From contig NC_092572.1 of the NCBI RefSeq assembly GCF_037975245.1, forward strand, positions 30,291,989 to 30,355,988: DNA of 64,000 bases, given 5' to 3'. The translations under genes were made by a program, and so were the position numbers. The notes below the pieces were generated by a model. That model had not been told where the DNA came from. It did no database searches and saw only the letters and a list, made by a program, of their open reading frames with translations. Numbering within the stretch: position 1 is the first letter of the stretch; every line of letters starts with the position of its first letter. Below are positions 11,433 to 24,900 of the stretch, one piece after another. This DNA is from Apostichopus japonicus. Taxonomy: Eukaryota; Echinodermata; Holothuroidea; Aspidochirotida; Stichopodidae.

Positions 11433-11981
11433 TAAGGTGACCATATTTTCCTGACTGGAATCGGGGACATTTATTGCGTGACTGATATGGGGGAGGGGTC
11501 TAAGGGGAGGGGGTAAACCCCTCCCCTTTGAAAAATTTTCAAGTGCCTAAGGTGCTTAGATGTAAAATGGTTATACTTAGTAGCACTATTTACATCATTT
11601 TTTTTCAAAAATGTAGCTTTTTTTTGATGAAATTCACTAACTTTACGTGGTTCTTTAAGAGCTTGTGAGTTGCTCATGCTCACACTATAAGTGTCGTGTC
11701 GCCGTAGTTGCCAATTATACGGTCGAAAGAGTGCTAGGCTAGATCGATCTAGCATATTTTTTAACAGTGTTTCCACTTTACACTGGCCCACCTGTTACGT
11801 TCTGCGACTGCTCACTTGACTAAATTTGTTTTTACAATTATTCTACTAATAATATGGGATATTTTCGAAATTCCTGAACATTTTGACGAATCGGGGACAT
11901 TTTCGGGGACACTTGTTCATCGGGGACAGCACACTGTAATCGGGGACTGTCCCCGAAAATCGGGGACGTCTGGTCACCTTA
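11433..11981. mobile_element. hAT-like miniature element, 549 bp
   Basis: TTTTAGAC lies directly outside both ends (11425-11432 and 11982-11989), an exact 8-bp duplication. Termini are TAAGGTGACCA and TGGTCACCTTA. 'CGGGGAC' words recur just inside both ends. Start, TIR and duplication length fit hAT (8 bp). No transposase frame, so it is non-autonomous. Confidence 0.9.
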
Positions 11982-12039
11982 TTTTAGACCACATCAAACC
12001 ATTTTGTAGGAAAACAATTACTGGAATGTAGCTCTAAAC

Positions 12040-12448
12040 CAGGGTTGTCCAACCTACGGCCCGCGGGCCACAGTCCGGCCCGCCGCAGGGTTGCGTCCGG
12101 CCCGCCAGAGATGCTTGTATGGTGCGAAATTTTAGTGAGCAGATTTATTGATAACAATTTGAAGCTATATAATCAATCATTCGAACCTTCTGGGCCCAAA
12201 AAACTGCATACAGGTCAGTTTGTGTGACACTCTCAGCGAAGGGGGGGGGGGGGGCGGCTGGACTTTATTCATCTGTTTTATCAGGAAGGAAAATAAATCA
12301 GTGCGCTCCGTGCGCAGTGCTCACATTTTGTTGCCTTGGGCTTCGGGCAAAAAATCAAATAATCGAGAGTAGGGTTCATGCGGCCGGCCCCCTCCTTCAT
12401 CATAATCATTCCATGTGGCCCTCCTCTGCAAAAGGTTGGACAACCATG
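12040..12448. mobile_element. hAT-like miniature element, 409 bp
   Basis: CTCTAAAC flanks both ends (12032-12039 and 12449-12456), an exact 8-bp duplication. Left end CAGGGTTGTCCAACCT, right end AGGTTGGACAACCATG. The left interior has the CGGCCCGCGGGCC word typical of this hAT group, and a long G-run lies at 12241-12254. Non-autonomous. Confidence 0.92.
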
Positions 12449-12456
12449 CTCTAAAC

Positions 12457-14793
12457 CATCCTTTGACAAAGAGTTAAAAAACTTACGTTACCCAGCCAAA
12501 ATCTCTAGCAATGTTTAAGCTTAAAAACTATGAAAATATATGCCCAAGATACTACCTCTCCAACCTAGAAAAGATTTTGCACCATATAATGACTTAGTCA
12601 GCAAATATTAGTCCAGGCTTGTTTAGGCACCGCCACGGGCGACTGTACCTTATGTCTCGCAAACAAGATATGCATACTCTACAAGAGACACAAATGAAGC
12701 TTTAATGAATATAGTTATTTATATGTAAATATTTTTTTGTATGGATTGTAATAAATGAATACCTTTCATATTGCTTTCGATTAATCTCTTGTTCTTATAA
12801 TTTTTTACCTTTTTGTTAAAGAAGCATTCATCACTGGTTTCTTTATGTAAATGTCTACTGACTGTACTTTGGTAAAGAGAAAAACTGATCCAACAACTTT
12901 TTGTTATGTCGCACGCGTATATTGTAAGTAGGAGAATGTAATAAACCTGAATAAATAAGTACACAAGAAACGAATGTATACATTAACCATTTATTCCGTG
13001 TCTTCCTTGGTCAGTACCCATATCACAACTGTCCTCATCCATATCTTATATTATATAATAATATAAATAAGGCAGACTCAGCAGGAGTCCGGTAGGGTCA
13101 CAAGCTGACCCTATTGGTATGTAGGTTGCAGGCATATGACAGGTGATATTATACAGTGAGTAATAATGGTCGATTAGATAATAGCTAATATATCACATCG
13201 GTAATAAAGGATGGTCGATTAGATAATAACTAATACATCACACTTTTCTGTAAAGCCCAATGATTAAACAGTGTAATATATCAATATGAGCTATTCCTAG
13301 CTTACTCTTAATTTCCAATACCTTTTCCTTAACTAAATTTTTATGACACCTTTATACAAAAGAAATACAAAGAACTAAAACAGAAGTTGCATTACAATTC
13401 ATCTGTGTAATGCTTCTAGTTCACAGAACAGGTGAAATTCTATAGACTGGGAAAACGCCCCCTATGTTTAATTGTTAGCACATGTTGGTAAACCAAACCA
13501 GCTTGCAAGGAAACACAAGAATTTATCACCTCAAACTTTGTTAATAATACAAACATGGAATTATATCATGCTAAGAAACTACATTTTGTACAAAACTGAT
13601 ATAACTGTGCACCTGGTAAAATAAAGTATTATTGCATTAATTGATAGTAGTGACTTATAATATAACCATTTCACTTCAGTAAACCATGATACAATTCCAC
13701 CCCCCCCCCCCCTATTACCAAAAGAGTGGGTTGTGACAGTCAAATGATTTCATTTAGACTTAGTTATTTGTAGAAAGACTAATGTAAGGCTTGATACTAA
13801 AGATAAAGTAAACTGGATCTTCACTGTCACTGTAGCCCAAGCTCTTAACCTTTAATAGAAAGTCATTGGTATTAACGTTTGCCCAAAACACTCAGCGATA
13901 ATAGTACTTAATGTAAATACTGTAAGGCAAGCAGGTATATTTTATTTTCTATTCATATCACTGAGAACAATTGGATGGATATCTGAAATAATCTCTTCAT
14001 GAAAATCAAAGGTTTGACTGTTCAAGGTTTGATATGTGCACATTTTTTCCATCTGACAAAATTGCATTTTTCCCGATGCATTGAATGTGAGATAAGATAA
14101 AATCAGAACACAATAGAACAAAGTTGTTTGTTCTTATCCTCTGCTTTTAGTAGTACTATGGATGTGCTTAAAGTTCTCAATAATGTATATAAACAATTAA
14201 TGAAAGATCTGTATAAAACATGTTTAGGCTAAGTATTTGTGCTTTAATTTATTACATGTGAAACCAGAAGTTAAGTCGGCAACTAGTAGTACCTGTTCTA
14301 GTTTAACACATTAATTGCAAAATGTTAGTCTAGTAGCCTTATTACACCATGGAATACACTTAGCATAAATACAACACATGCCTTGAATGTTACTGATAAA
14401 CACACACTAATAAATATGGCAAGCATAGGCAACTACATGAAAGCAGCCGATTGAGTTGGTGTTAAATCAACAGAAAGTAAACCAATTCTACCCAGTTTTG
14501 TTCAACATGAGAGCAGCATGTCATACTAATTAAGACATTTCATAGTTTTTGTTTGACTTATTGAATGTTAATTGGCCATTATTTAAGGATATATATATAT
14601 TCTGCTCAACTCTTTCAAGATCCGGCTTTAGGAATCACAAATGATTTCGAGTTGGTTAGCATCATGTTTGATCTCTTGAGTAAGGCAAAAAATGTCACCA
14701 AAACAGAACTATAGTATTGTTCGATACAGGTGACAAACGCCAACAATGGAATTACAACCTTCCTTACCGGTTTCCAACCTCTGAACATACAAT
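12457..14793. other. 2.3-kb stretch without a recognisable gene
   Basis: AT-rich sequence with a C-run (13698-13711) and a short tandem duplication (13160-13243). Open frames on either strand are short and of low-complexity composition. Confidence 0.5.
13160..13243. repeat. Tandem duplication, ~41-bp unit, 2 copies
   Basis: Two adjacent copies share ATGGTCGATTAGATAATA and a 'ctaatayatcac' end with a few substitutions. Confidence 0.85.
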
Positions 14794-14920
14794 TAGCACC
14801 CATAGCCTAGTGGTTAGGGTGTCCGCCTACAAAGCGGGGGGGGCCCAGGTTCGAATCCCGGTGAAGGCTGGAAGTTTTTTCCAACTCATGGTTTGGTTCT
14901 GGATTTTCCAACTCATTACG

Positions 14921-14925
<5 letters not shown>
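14794..14925 (+). mobile_element. tRNA-derived SINE
   Basis: Carries an internal pol III promoter: box A TAGTGGTTAGGG (14808-14819) and box B GGTTCGAATCC (14848-14858). An anticodon-like CCGC-CTACAAA-GCGG hairpin lies between them. The acceptor-stem halves do not pair, so this is a SINE head rather than a working tRNA. It is followed by a repeated 'tttccaactcat' unit and a TA microsatellite tail. Confidence 0.85.
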
Positions 14926-14955
<30 letters not shown>

Positions 14956-15017
14956 ATAAATATATATATATATATATATCTATAAATATATATATCTATA
15001 AATATATATATATTTTT
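14926..15017. repeat. (TA)n microsatellite with ATCTATAA interruptions
   Basis: TA tracts with periodic 'atctataaat', likely the 3' tail of the SINE. Confidence 0.9.
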
Positions 15018-15019
15018 TT

Positions 15020-15481
15020 TAGGGGGGAGTTCTGATTTGTTACAAGACAATACGTACTAATTGTTATCGTTCCCATGCACAAACAAAACAGAAACTTGTG
15101 TAGGGTGAGACTTGAATATATGAGCTAATCAGCTGTATTGCTATGGGATTAAAGATTAAAGGAGAAAATGGTAATGACCAACTCAACTAGCTGCATTACA
15201 ATACTATGATGCTGGCTGAACGTGAAAAAGTACATGAATATATAATATTTGTCTGTTGATACACTTTGTACTCTCAAGTGTATAAGAAATATATGGAAAT
15301 AAACATGAATATGTTAAGATTGAAAGAATTAAGGCATGTAGATATCTTCTTTTTATTTTTACATGGCAAGATGTTTTTATGGCAAGTGACTAGTTTGGAA
15401 TGTAAGAAATGCATAATTACCATTCTAGCCCAATATGGATGTTGGGCATTGTTTCGTGTTTACTTGATGTCATGCACACAA
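15020..15481. other. No gene seen; 3' flank of the HECT gene
   Basis: AT-rich, possibly the 3' untranslated region of the minus-strand gene. Confidence 0.35.
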
Positions 15482-15909
15482 TTAAATATGATGAAACTTA
15501 TATGGAGATTGTTTGTCAGTCAAAGTGAGAGTGTGTGAAAATGAGGGGCAAATGAAGAAAATATACAACAGTTGTGTTGCCAAACCCATTATAGCAGAAA
15601 TAAAAGTGAAACAATAGCAGCAGAAGTTACTGCTTTCCAAACCAGGGGAACATAGAATTGCTTCTGTCATCAATCTGGCAAATTTTACTGCATCTGTTAT
15701 ACCCCTTGGTAGATGCAATTCCAAGCCACACGTTGATGATGTGGGATATGGCTTGATGCCTTCGACCAGAGTATAAAAACTGATATCAATTTGTTTTTCA
15801 AACCCAATAGGTGGTATGGAGTCTGCACCGGTACAAAATCTTAGGATATGATGCATCCCAACAACAACACTCTCATCGTCTTCTTCTGCCGACATGCTGC
15901 ACTCACCAG
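15482..15909 (-). CDS. HECT C-lobe, last exon
   Basis: Begins after an AG acceptor with two leading bases that complete the codon split at 16958. It reads ILRFCTGADSIPPIGF, an insert, PTSSTCGLELHLP with the thioester cysteine, and MTEAILCSPGLE. HECT domains usually stop a few residues after this point. Here the frame continues about 50 hydrophobic residues to TAA/TAG at 15482, so the tail is either lineage specific or read-through after loss of the native stop. Confidence 0.85.
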
Positions 15910-18900
15910 CTACAGAAATGCAAAGATATCGACAATAAAGTGTTAATAGAGTTAGCACCAGCTTCAGGCCTTCGACAACCAGGCCAGGGAATGGGCATGT
16001 TCCTTTTTCCCAAAAAAAATTTCATAATAATTTTCTTCAAATTACTTACATTTAAAAGCAAATAATCTTTCAATAGCAAATTAAAACAACCAGTAAGAAA
16101 TTGTAGGAATGCACAATGGTTTCTCGTGTCATGGTTATTACAATTATTGAACAGTGACCAGAGCCCAACTTTTAATATGGTGTCTTCTGTCTGCAAATGC
16201 TCATTCTGTAGTGTCATCAGCTGATAATGATGTTTTACCTGGAATGTCCACACAATTACTCTTCATAAATATACATAATAATTTGACCCTGACCCTAAAT
16301 CTGTCCTATCCTAATATTTGAACATTACAATACATATCACATCCATGGTTTAATGCCTTTTTCCTACATGTTGATAAGCAGAAATTGGCTTAAAAGCAAT
16401 TCTTAGGGTTCTTGACCTTTGACATCATGAATCATGCTGGCAAGAGTTTACATGGTCTGGCACCTACCCACCAAGTTTTAACATGACCGGTCTTAGAGTG
16501 TAGGAGTTTGCGACATTTGTTTTTGCTCACACACTTCCTCACATTTCTGATGTGGGGTGAAGTACAATATGTCATCTCCCTATACATTACATGTAGGGAG
16601 ATGAGATAAAAAAACATTGCTCATCAATTTGAGGTGATATCACACCTGCTTGCTCAAGCTCAATTTGGGTAGCCGACGTGGTAATTTTATCTGCGAATAT
16701 CTTAAGAACCATACAAATGAATTGAATACAAATTTCCTCAGAATGCCTGAGTTATGTTCCTCTTATACTTTAAAGATTTTGATTTAAGCCCTGCACTCGA
16801 ATAAATATGCATTTTATCCAATTTAACATACAGTTATCATGCATGCAAGGTATGCGTCACACACACACTGACCCTGACTACATCTATGCATATTCTACAT
16901 CTATACATATTCTACATCTATACATCTTCCACAATGTATGCAGAAGCATACACCTACCTTGGCATTTCTGAAGGAATTGCTCCCAACAGAACACAGTGTC
17001 CCCCTCTTGGTCTTCCTTCACAATGTCATCTGACCAATTGACTTTGAATAATTTTTTTAAAGAGGTAAAAGTCAGCTCTTTGGCAGTTGATGTTAGGTAG
17101 TGGCTTGAATGGCATGGGATCTTCAGCAATCATTTGCCAAAACCCACCAACACTGTTCATCCCTTCTTGGAATTCTTCCACTTCAGCCAAAGTGAAAAAT
17201 GATATATACTATGTAGTTACATCACCATACAAAGTATAAACTAAATAGGACAAACAGTTGCAGAGATATTGATATTAAAATAATTTTATAGTAATCCCGC
17301 CCAATCATTTATATGCAAGAAGCCCCACTAAAAATGATAGAGATCATCTGCTTACCACAACCGACATACCAAGTATTACATAAATCACATATTTCCTTCT
17401 TAAGACACTATGTACAAGCTAGGGCATCACATGTAGACACAAGCAAGCAAGCACCCACACGTATGCATAGGTTCGAATGGATGCCACAGCATCGGAACAA
17501 AAAAGATCCATGAGATATGACCAGCATACCGTTTAATGGTTGTGAGTAATACTATTTACTTTATCTTTAATTTTTTCAACTTGTTACACAGTGTGAAATG
17601 TATTTATACGTAGAAAACTGTTGTCATGAACTTACAACCGTGGATGTAACTATTGATTTGATATATATCCTTACCTGTAAAATACATGCTGTTTGACCAG
17701 CGCCTTGATGGTGTCTTCTTTGGAATCAATAGACAAAGAATAGATCTTACTGTATCCACTGTTGGCTGTCCAATCACTCACCGCTGCCTGCTGGGTCTAT
17801 CATACTTTCAGATGATATACCTTCGATCTACATGGGTCAATAAATAATAATGCATGGACAGTCTGTTTTATGTTACACAAAATAAAGGTAGTCAAATTTA
17901 ACACATTAAATGCATGGAAACCACTTTTGAATTATGATCAATGTCTGATGTATTGAATGTAATTTTAAATACTCCTTGAACATTTAATCAACTGACATAC
18001 ACAACAGTTTTAATTTTTGGGCTTGTTGTGCTCTGTATGCGCAATTAGCATAGTAATTATGCAAATGTGTCATAATGTAGTTGTACTCAGATTTCAAGTC
18101 TCACTGAAGATTCTGCTTACCAACTTCTCTTTAGAAATATATTCATATAATTTATTTGGAAGCATGAAAATGTGATCAAGACAATTATATTACCTCATAT
18201 GGTAACTTTTTACAGAAAACAAAACATTGTTCTAAAGATAGAGTAAGCAACATTTTATAACCTCAAAACTTCAATAATATTTATAAAATGTTTACTTTTG
18301 AAAATGGAAAAGTAACATATATCTGCACAGCTTACAGAGTAAACACTACAGCGACATGTTCAAAGCTGGTTACTTATTAGTGAATAAGTTGACATTTTCT
18401 TTGGCACAATGGTAGTTATCAACGTTTCATTATTTTATATCACTATAGAATAGAATCAAAGAAAGTACCATCTTTAAATGACACAGTACATGAATGTCTG
18501 TAACATCTGATATCTCAATTTGTTCCTCTGGCTTGCCTACCTTCCCGACCATAAGATTATACAATCCTGGGTGCAGCATAGGGAACCCAGGGCCACCATG
18601 AAGGACACTCCAAGCAATGAATTGCCCTGCCAGCTTATACTTCCCCATTTCCAACAAATCAATGTCATGGGAGAAGTAAAGCTTTCCAGGCTTTCCCTCA
18701 AAAATGCTGAGGGATGCCAACTGTTGTGTCAACAACAATCTGTAAAATATAAAATTAAGACCACCAAGATGGATTATGAACACTTTGTTACAAAGTAAGA
18801 TGTACAAAAGATGCTAAAGTGCACTTGGTCTATGATGTACCAAATTGATGTATTATTTACTGCTTGATTTGAGAAACAGGATGGCATAGTAAGTATGTTA

Positions 18901-21900
18901 GACTACAATGGCATCTACAGGTTTCATTAACAAAACAAAAGCTCATTTCAGGACGAAGATGTCACACGCTATTGATAATTATGACATCTGCTACAAAACT
19001 CCATAGGCACACGAGATAAACACAATGCAAAAATGCATTGAGCTTGTCCTTTTTAGCAATTTATCTGGCATGGGGATAATAATATTCCAACAATTCCATA
19101 CCAAAACTTCAGAACTTTCCATAGACATGATTATAAGATAGTGTCACCCTTAAACCTTTAGTGAAAAACTTATGGTACGAATGTACATTATCATTATTTT
19201 CAACATCATCACAAAGTGGTTATGGTTGACATCATATGATTTTTCACCTCATCTAAAGACAATTAACATGCCATATAATTAGAAAAATACCAGGAACAAG
19301 CTTAAAGATGAAATCATATAACCACACAATTATGAGGTAAGGAATAGTAAGTGACTGGAAGATTCAAGTTTGAGGTTCATAAACATTCATGCAACTTTGA
19401 CCTCTAGCAAAGCAATAGAGCTTCTATACTAATCATTCAAACAACAAAGATTAGACAGAGAAAAAGAAAATGTGTTAAAACACCAAAACATACCTAAAAA
19501 ACTCTCTTTTTGGCCCACCAAGGTCGACTGCATCTTCACCAAAGAAATGGATGACTGGATCTTTGTAAAAGGAAAATTCTGTCTGTTTTCTAATTACATC
19601 AGAGGCAGTTTTGATAACTTTCTTTCTACGAATGACTAAGTCCACTGACTGTGCCCCTCGTAGACCACGGTAGGTCACCAGCTTACTCTGCATTTGAGCC
19701 ACTAGAGCTGTTTCATCACTGGGAAATAACACAAAAAGAGAAACCAACTTTGCTAAAATTATTGAATTCCCTGCTGTTGCTCTAATATCAACCAACTGGC
19801 CTCCCTAATCTTATAAGTTATAAACAGACAGCATGCTAATGATCATCACCCTGTACACCAATGTATCTGTTAATGTTATCAATATGCTATTGTGACAGGC
19901 ACAGAATGTTAGATTGTAAATACCGCCCTCTATTTAGTACCAAGTTGAATGTACTGATGGGATTTGGGGAACTTCAACCTCGGAAAAAAGCTAACATCTC
20001 ATTGTATTCTTACAACAACACATGTGCTAAACAAATCGTAAACATTTATCTTTAACTATTTTGCCGTATCCTGCTCTTCTAAGGGGTACATTTTAATGAA
20101 GATGATCACCTGGTAACAAGCTGTGTATTCAGAACGACTTGATCATCTAGTTTTAAGGAGTTTGAAGAGGGGAGTTTGTTCGGGGAACAAAGCCAAGTTC
20201 CACAATAAAGATCACAGCACCACAGATGGCGTCTTAGACTATTCTTTGTACTCCACCTGTTACATTTTGGCGTCACGGACAGGATGTGGAAGACCCTTGA
20301 CAACCCCCTCTTCATGGTATTCAACTAAGGCGGACGTAGGCTTGTCAGAAGGTACATGGTGATAGAGGTACAGTACTGGCTGGAGTCGAGATGGAGAAGC
20401 AACTACAGGCTGAGCTCGCTGCTCTGAAAGAAGCTTTGGAGGCGGAGAAACTGTTATCTGCACAGATGAAAGCTGAGTTGGAGAAGCAGGAAGTCGAAAG
20501 CACTGCCTCAAGTGCTACAGACGTCACGCCCGAGATACGGCGGATGTACATCTCCCACGACAGACGCCTTGAAAGATTCAAAGACCGCCCCCAGAAGCCA
20601 GGAGACCAAACTATTGCTGAATGGGTAGCAGATGTAAGGGGACAGAAGGCATCGAGGGGAATGACGGCGGGCGAGCAGCCAGCGTACATTCTTGACCACC
20701 TGGCTGGTAAGGCAAGGAAAGAGATAGTGGGCAGAGGAGATGCTATTACCAAAGATGCTGAGAAGATATTTCAGGTACTGCTGAAAGTATTTGGGGATGG
20801 TGAGAGCCTAGCTCTTCTCCAGCAGCGATTCTTCTCCTACAGGCAGAGGGAGGAGGAAGACCTCGTGACGTGTTCGCTGGAGCTGGTTGACCTGTACGAT
20901 AGAATTGTAGCCCTAGATTCTTCGTTCTCTACATGCAGGGAAAGCAACTTGAAGGGAAGGCTTGCAGAGTCTGTCAGAGACGAAGGCCTTCGCAGAGAGC
21001 TTAGGAGGATTAACCTCGAAAACCCTAAGTTAAGCTTCTTTGATGCCAGGGATCAAGCCCTTGTTTGGTATGGGCGCCCAACCAAGACTCACCCAAAACC
21101 GAGAAATGTTGCGACTGAGGAATTGAAGGCTGACGAAACCTCTGTAGAAAACATCGTGAGAGAGCAGTCAAGACAAATTAAGGCTCAACAGGAACAAATC
21201 AATCAGTTGCTGGAATTTGTCACTAGAGGGAGACAACAACACCCTCCTGGTAGGGGGCTCTGCTTTAAGTGCAACTCACCGGACCACATAAAGAGAAACT
21301 GTCCGGAGATGAAGAAAATGGCAGCTAGCCCAGCCTCAACTCAGCAACCTGCGAATTTAAACTAGCTCCACCTGTTGTGAAGAGTCGCACAGCAGGTGTC
21401 TCGATGTTGACAACTGGCTCATTACTGAAGAAGGCGGTTGGCAAATGTCCAGAGGTGACACTAGAAGTAAGTAATGTTCCAACAAGATGTCTAATTGATA
21501 CTGGGGCGCAGGTTTCAACTATTACGGAATCCTTTTTCTACCAAAATTGCCCATCAGAGGAACTGATAGACATCTCCACCGTACTGCAGCTGTCTGCGGC
21601 TCAGGGGCTAGATGTGCCATATGTCGGCTTCGCGGAACTACCTGTGACAGCTCTGGGGCAGAATTTTTATGCTGGGTTCCTTGTTACCAGGGATCTGGTT
21701 GGTACGCCCATGGCGCAGCGTAAGGCGGCAGTTCCTGGCCTGCTGGGGTCCAACATCTTTGAGCAGTTGTCCGAATTATTGAAGAAGTCACTTGGTGAAA
21801 GCTACTTGCAGCAACTTCTTTCTGAAGGAAATAAGTGGGCTCATGTCTTGGCCTTATATCAGGAGAAAGTGGCAGGCTCTCTTGGGGATGAGGAGGGAAG

Positions 21901-24900
21901 AATCTGTGAGGTGAGGATTGCTGGTAAGGAACCGGTACTGTTGCCGGGAAGGACAGCTGTGTTAGTCGAATGCACAGTGAAGCCAGCAGTGTCACAGACC
22001 CCATATGAGGCCCTCATAGAGCAGCAAGAAAATTTGAGCACCCACCTACAGAATGGTGTCTTCGTCTGCCCTACCATGGTGAAAGTGACAGAAAATGGTA
22101 GGATTCTGTCTCAGGTACTGAATCTAGCTCCTCGTGATGTTTATCTACAGCCCCGAACACCGGTTGCCATTCTGAGAGCAGTTGAAGACCTCAACAAGCC
22201 AGTTAATGTTTCCTTGCAGGAGCAGAGAGTAAGTGAAACCCAATGGTATGACAAAGTTCTACCTGAGATTGATTTTGGTCCAGACATCACAGAGTCAGAA
22301 ATGAAAACGGTACTAGGGATGCTATCCATGCATAAAGGAGTCTTCAGCACCAGTGATGATGATGTGGGGTTTTGTGACAAGATCAAACACACAATTCCCC
22401 TTAGTGATGACACTCCGATAAAGGTGCCACACAGGAGGATACCACCACATGAATGGCAAGAGGTGAGAGAACACCTAGAGAAGCTACTAAAGCAGAAAGT
22501 CATACAGGAGTCAAGCAGCCCTTTTGCTTCGCCTGTTGTACTAGTCCGTAAGAAAGATGGAAAGCTGAGGTTGTGTGTTGACTATCGTGCTCTCAACAAC
22601 AAGACTCGAAAGGATGCGTATCCTTTGCCGAGGATAGAGGAGGCTTTGGATGCTTTGAAAGGGGCAAAATATTTTTGCAGCCTTGACCTTTCTCATGGCT
22701 ACTACCAAGTGCCGGTTGCAGAGGAAGATGTGGAGAAAACGGCCTTTCCAGCAGGTACCGGAGGCCTGTATGAATACCTCAGAATGCCTTTCGGACTCTG
22801 CAATGCTCCGGCAACGTTCATGCGACTCATGGATCACATATTTGGCGATCAGAATATGCAAACACTTCTGATTTATCTTGATGACATTTTGGTATTTGGC
22901 TCAACTGTAGAGGAGACAACTGCTCGTCTGGAGATGGTTATCGAGAGACTGGAGAGGCACAACTTAAAGCTTAAGCCCAGTAAATGCCAACTTTTCAGAA
23001 AGAAAGTCCGATACCTGGGACACGTTGTGTCAAGTGAGGGAATATCGCCCGATCCTGAAAAGATTCGAGCTGTCAAGGACTGGCCACTACCAAGAAACGA
23101 GAAGGAGCTAAGGGGGTTCCTGGGCTTGACGGGTTATTACAGGAGGTTTGTGCCAGGCTACGCGAAGATAAGTGCACCTCTACATGCACTTGTAGGCTCC
23201 ACCCAGGTGGGTAAGAAAAAGAAAGTCAAGGGTACAACATTGCCAGGGAGAACTCCCACCTTCTATGAGAAATGGGAATCAGGGCATGAAGAAGCTTTCT
23301 GCAGCCTGAAGGAGAAACTTCTCTCCTCTCCTATCCTTGGGTATCCAGTCTTCACGGAGCCATTTATACTGGAGACAGACGCTAGCTTCCATGGCCTCGG
23401 TGCAGTGCTGTCACAGAAACAAGGTGACAAAGTAGTAGTTCTAGCCTATGCAAGTAGAGGGCTCAAGCCTCATGAAAAGAATATGGAAAACTACAGCAGC
23501 ATGAAGTTGGAACTGCTTGCCTTAAAGTGGGCAATCACTGAGAAGTTTAGAGATCTGCTTATTGGAGCCGAGTTTGTGGTGTGGACAGATAACAATCCAC
23601 TAAGTTATCTCCAAACATCTACTAAACTGGGAGCAACAGAGACACGATGGATGGCTGAACTGTCACCTTTCAGATTCAAAGTGAAGTATAGAAGCGGTAA
23701 AAGCAATCAGAATGCAGACTCACTCAGTCGTAAGACTCAGCATGGAACAGAACCGCAGACGGTGAGGTTTGAACAGATTCTTGCAAAACGATTGGAAAAA
23801 GCACCCAGACAGACATCCTTGATCCCCCCTGAGCTGGTCCAGAAAGTCTATGATAATACCGACCAGGTATGGTTACGAGAAATTGGCTGCAAATCTGCTA
23901 ACACCAGGCCTTCATCAACATCCACCTTTCCATCGTTCAACCAGATCGAACTGATTCGGCTGCAACAAAGTGACCCCATATTCAAAAGGGTGTGGCACTT
24001 CTGGAATAAAGGAACGGAGCCTGAACATCACACTTTGAAACAAGAGACACCATTAGTACGGAGAGTAGCAAGAGATTGGAAGAAGCTCCACGAGGCCAAT
24101 GGTCTGTTGTACAGACGAGTAATCCTGGCAGGGCATGAAACTTTACAACTATGCCTACCTCAGGCCCTGAAAGAGACAGTCCTAGAATCCCTCCATGACA
24201 AGGTTGGGCACCAGTCACCAGAAAAGACCATTCAACTCGTCCAAAAACGTTGTTTCTGGCCAGGAATGGTGGCTGACATTACAGACCATTGTCAGAAATG
24301 CCAGAGGTGCTCATTGGCTAAAGCTGGAAAAAGAGTGCGAACGAAGATGGGTACCCTCACTGCAAAGAAGCCCTTAGAAGTATTGGCGATGGACTTCACC
24401 ATGTTGGAAAAGAGTTCCAGTGGCTATGAAAATGTCTTAGTACTTACAGACATTTTTACAAAATTCACTCAGGCGATACCAACCAAAGATCAGAGAGCAG
24501 AGACGGTAGCAAAGGTTCTTGTTAAGGAGTGGTTTGTTAAGTTTGGAGTGCCGCTCAGACTGCACAGTGACCAAGGGAGAAACTTTGAGAGCAGTGTCAT
24601 TCGACATTTGTGCCAGCTGTACGGTATTCACAAATCCAGAACAACGCCGTACCATCCAGAGGGGAATGCTCAGTGTGAACGTTGCAACCGCACTTTGCAT
24701 GACCGATTACGAACCCTGTCGGCTGACAACAAGAGGTCCTGGCCAAGTCATCTGCCGGAGCTTATCTATGCTTATAATGCAACCCCTCACTCCACCACGG
24801 GGTATGCACCACATTATCTGTTCTTTGGACGGGAACCTACCCTCCCCGTTGATCATCTACTGGGCATAGAGATAGGAGATTCTTGGGTAGAAAGTCACCA

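Noticed and set aside
14794-14870. Functional tRNA gene
   Set aside because: Box A, box B and an anticodon-like loop are present, but the acceptor stem does not pair and a SINE body follows.
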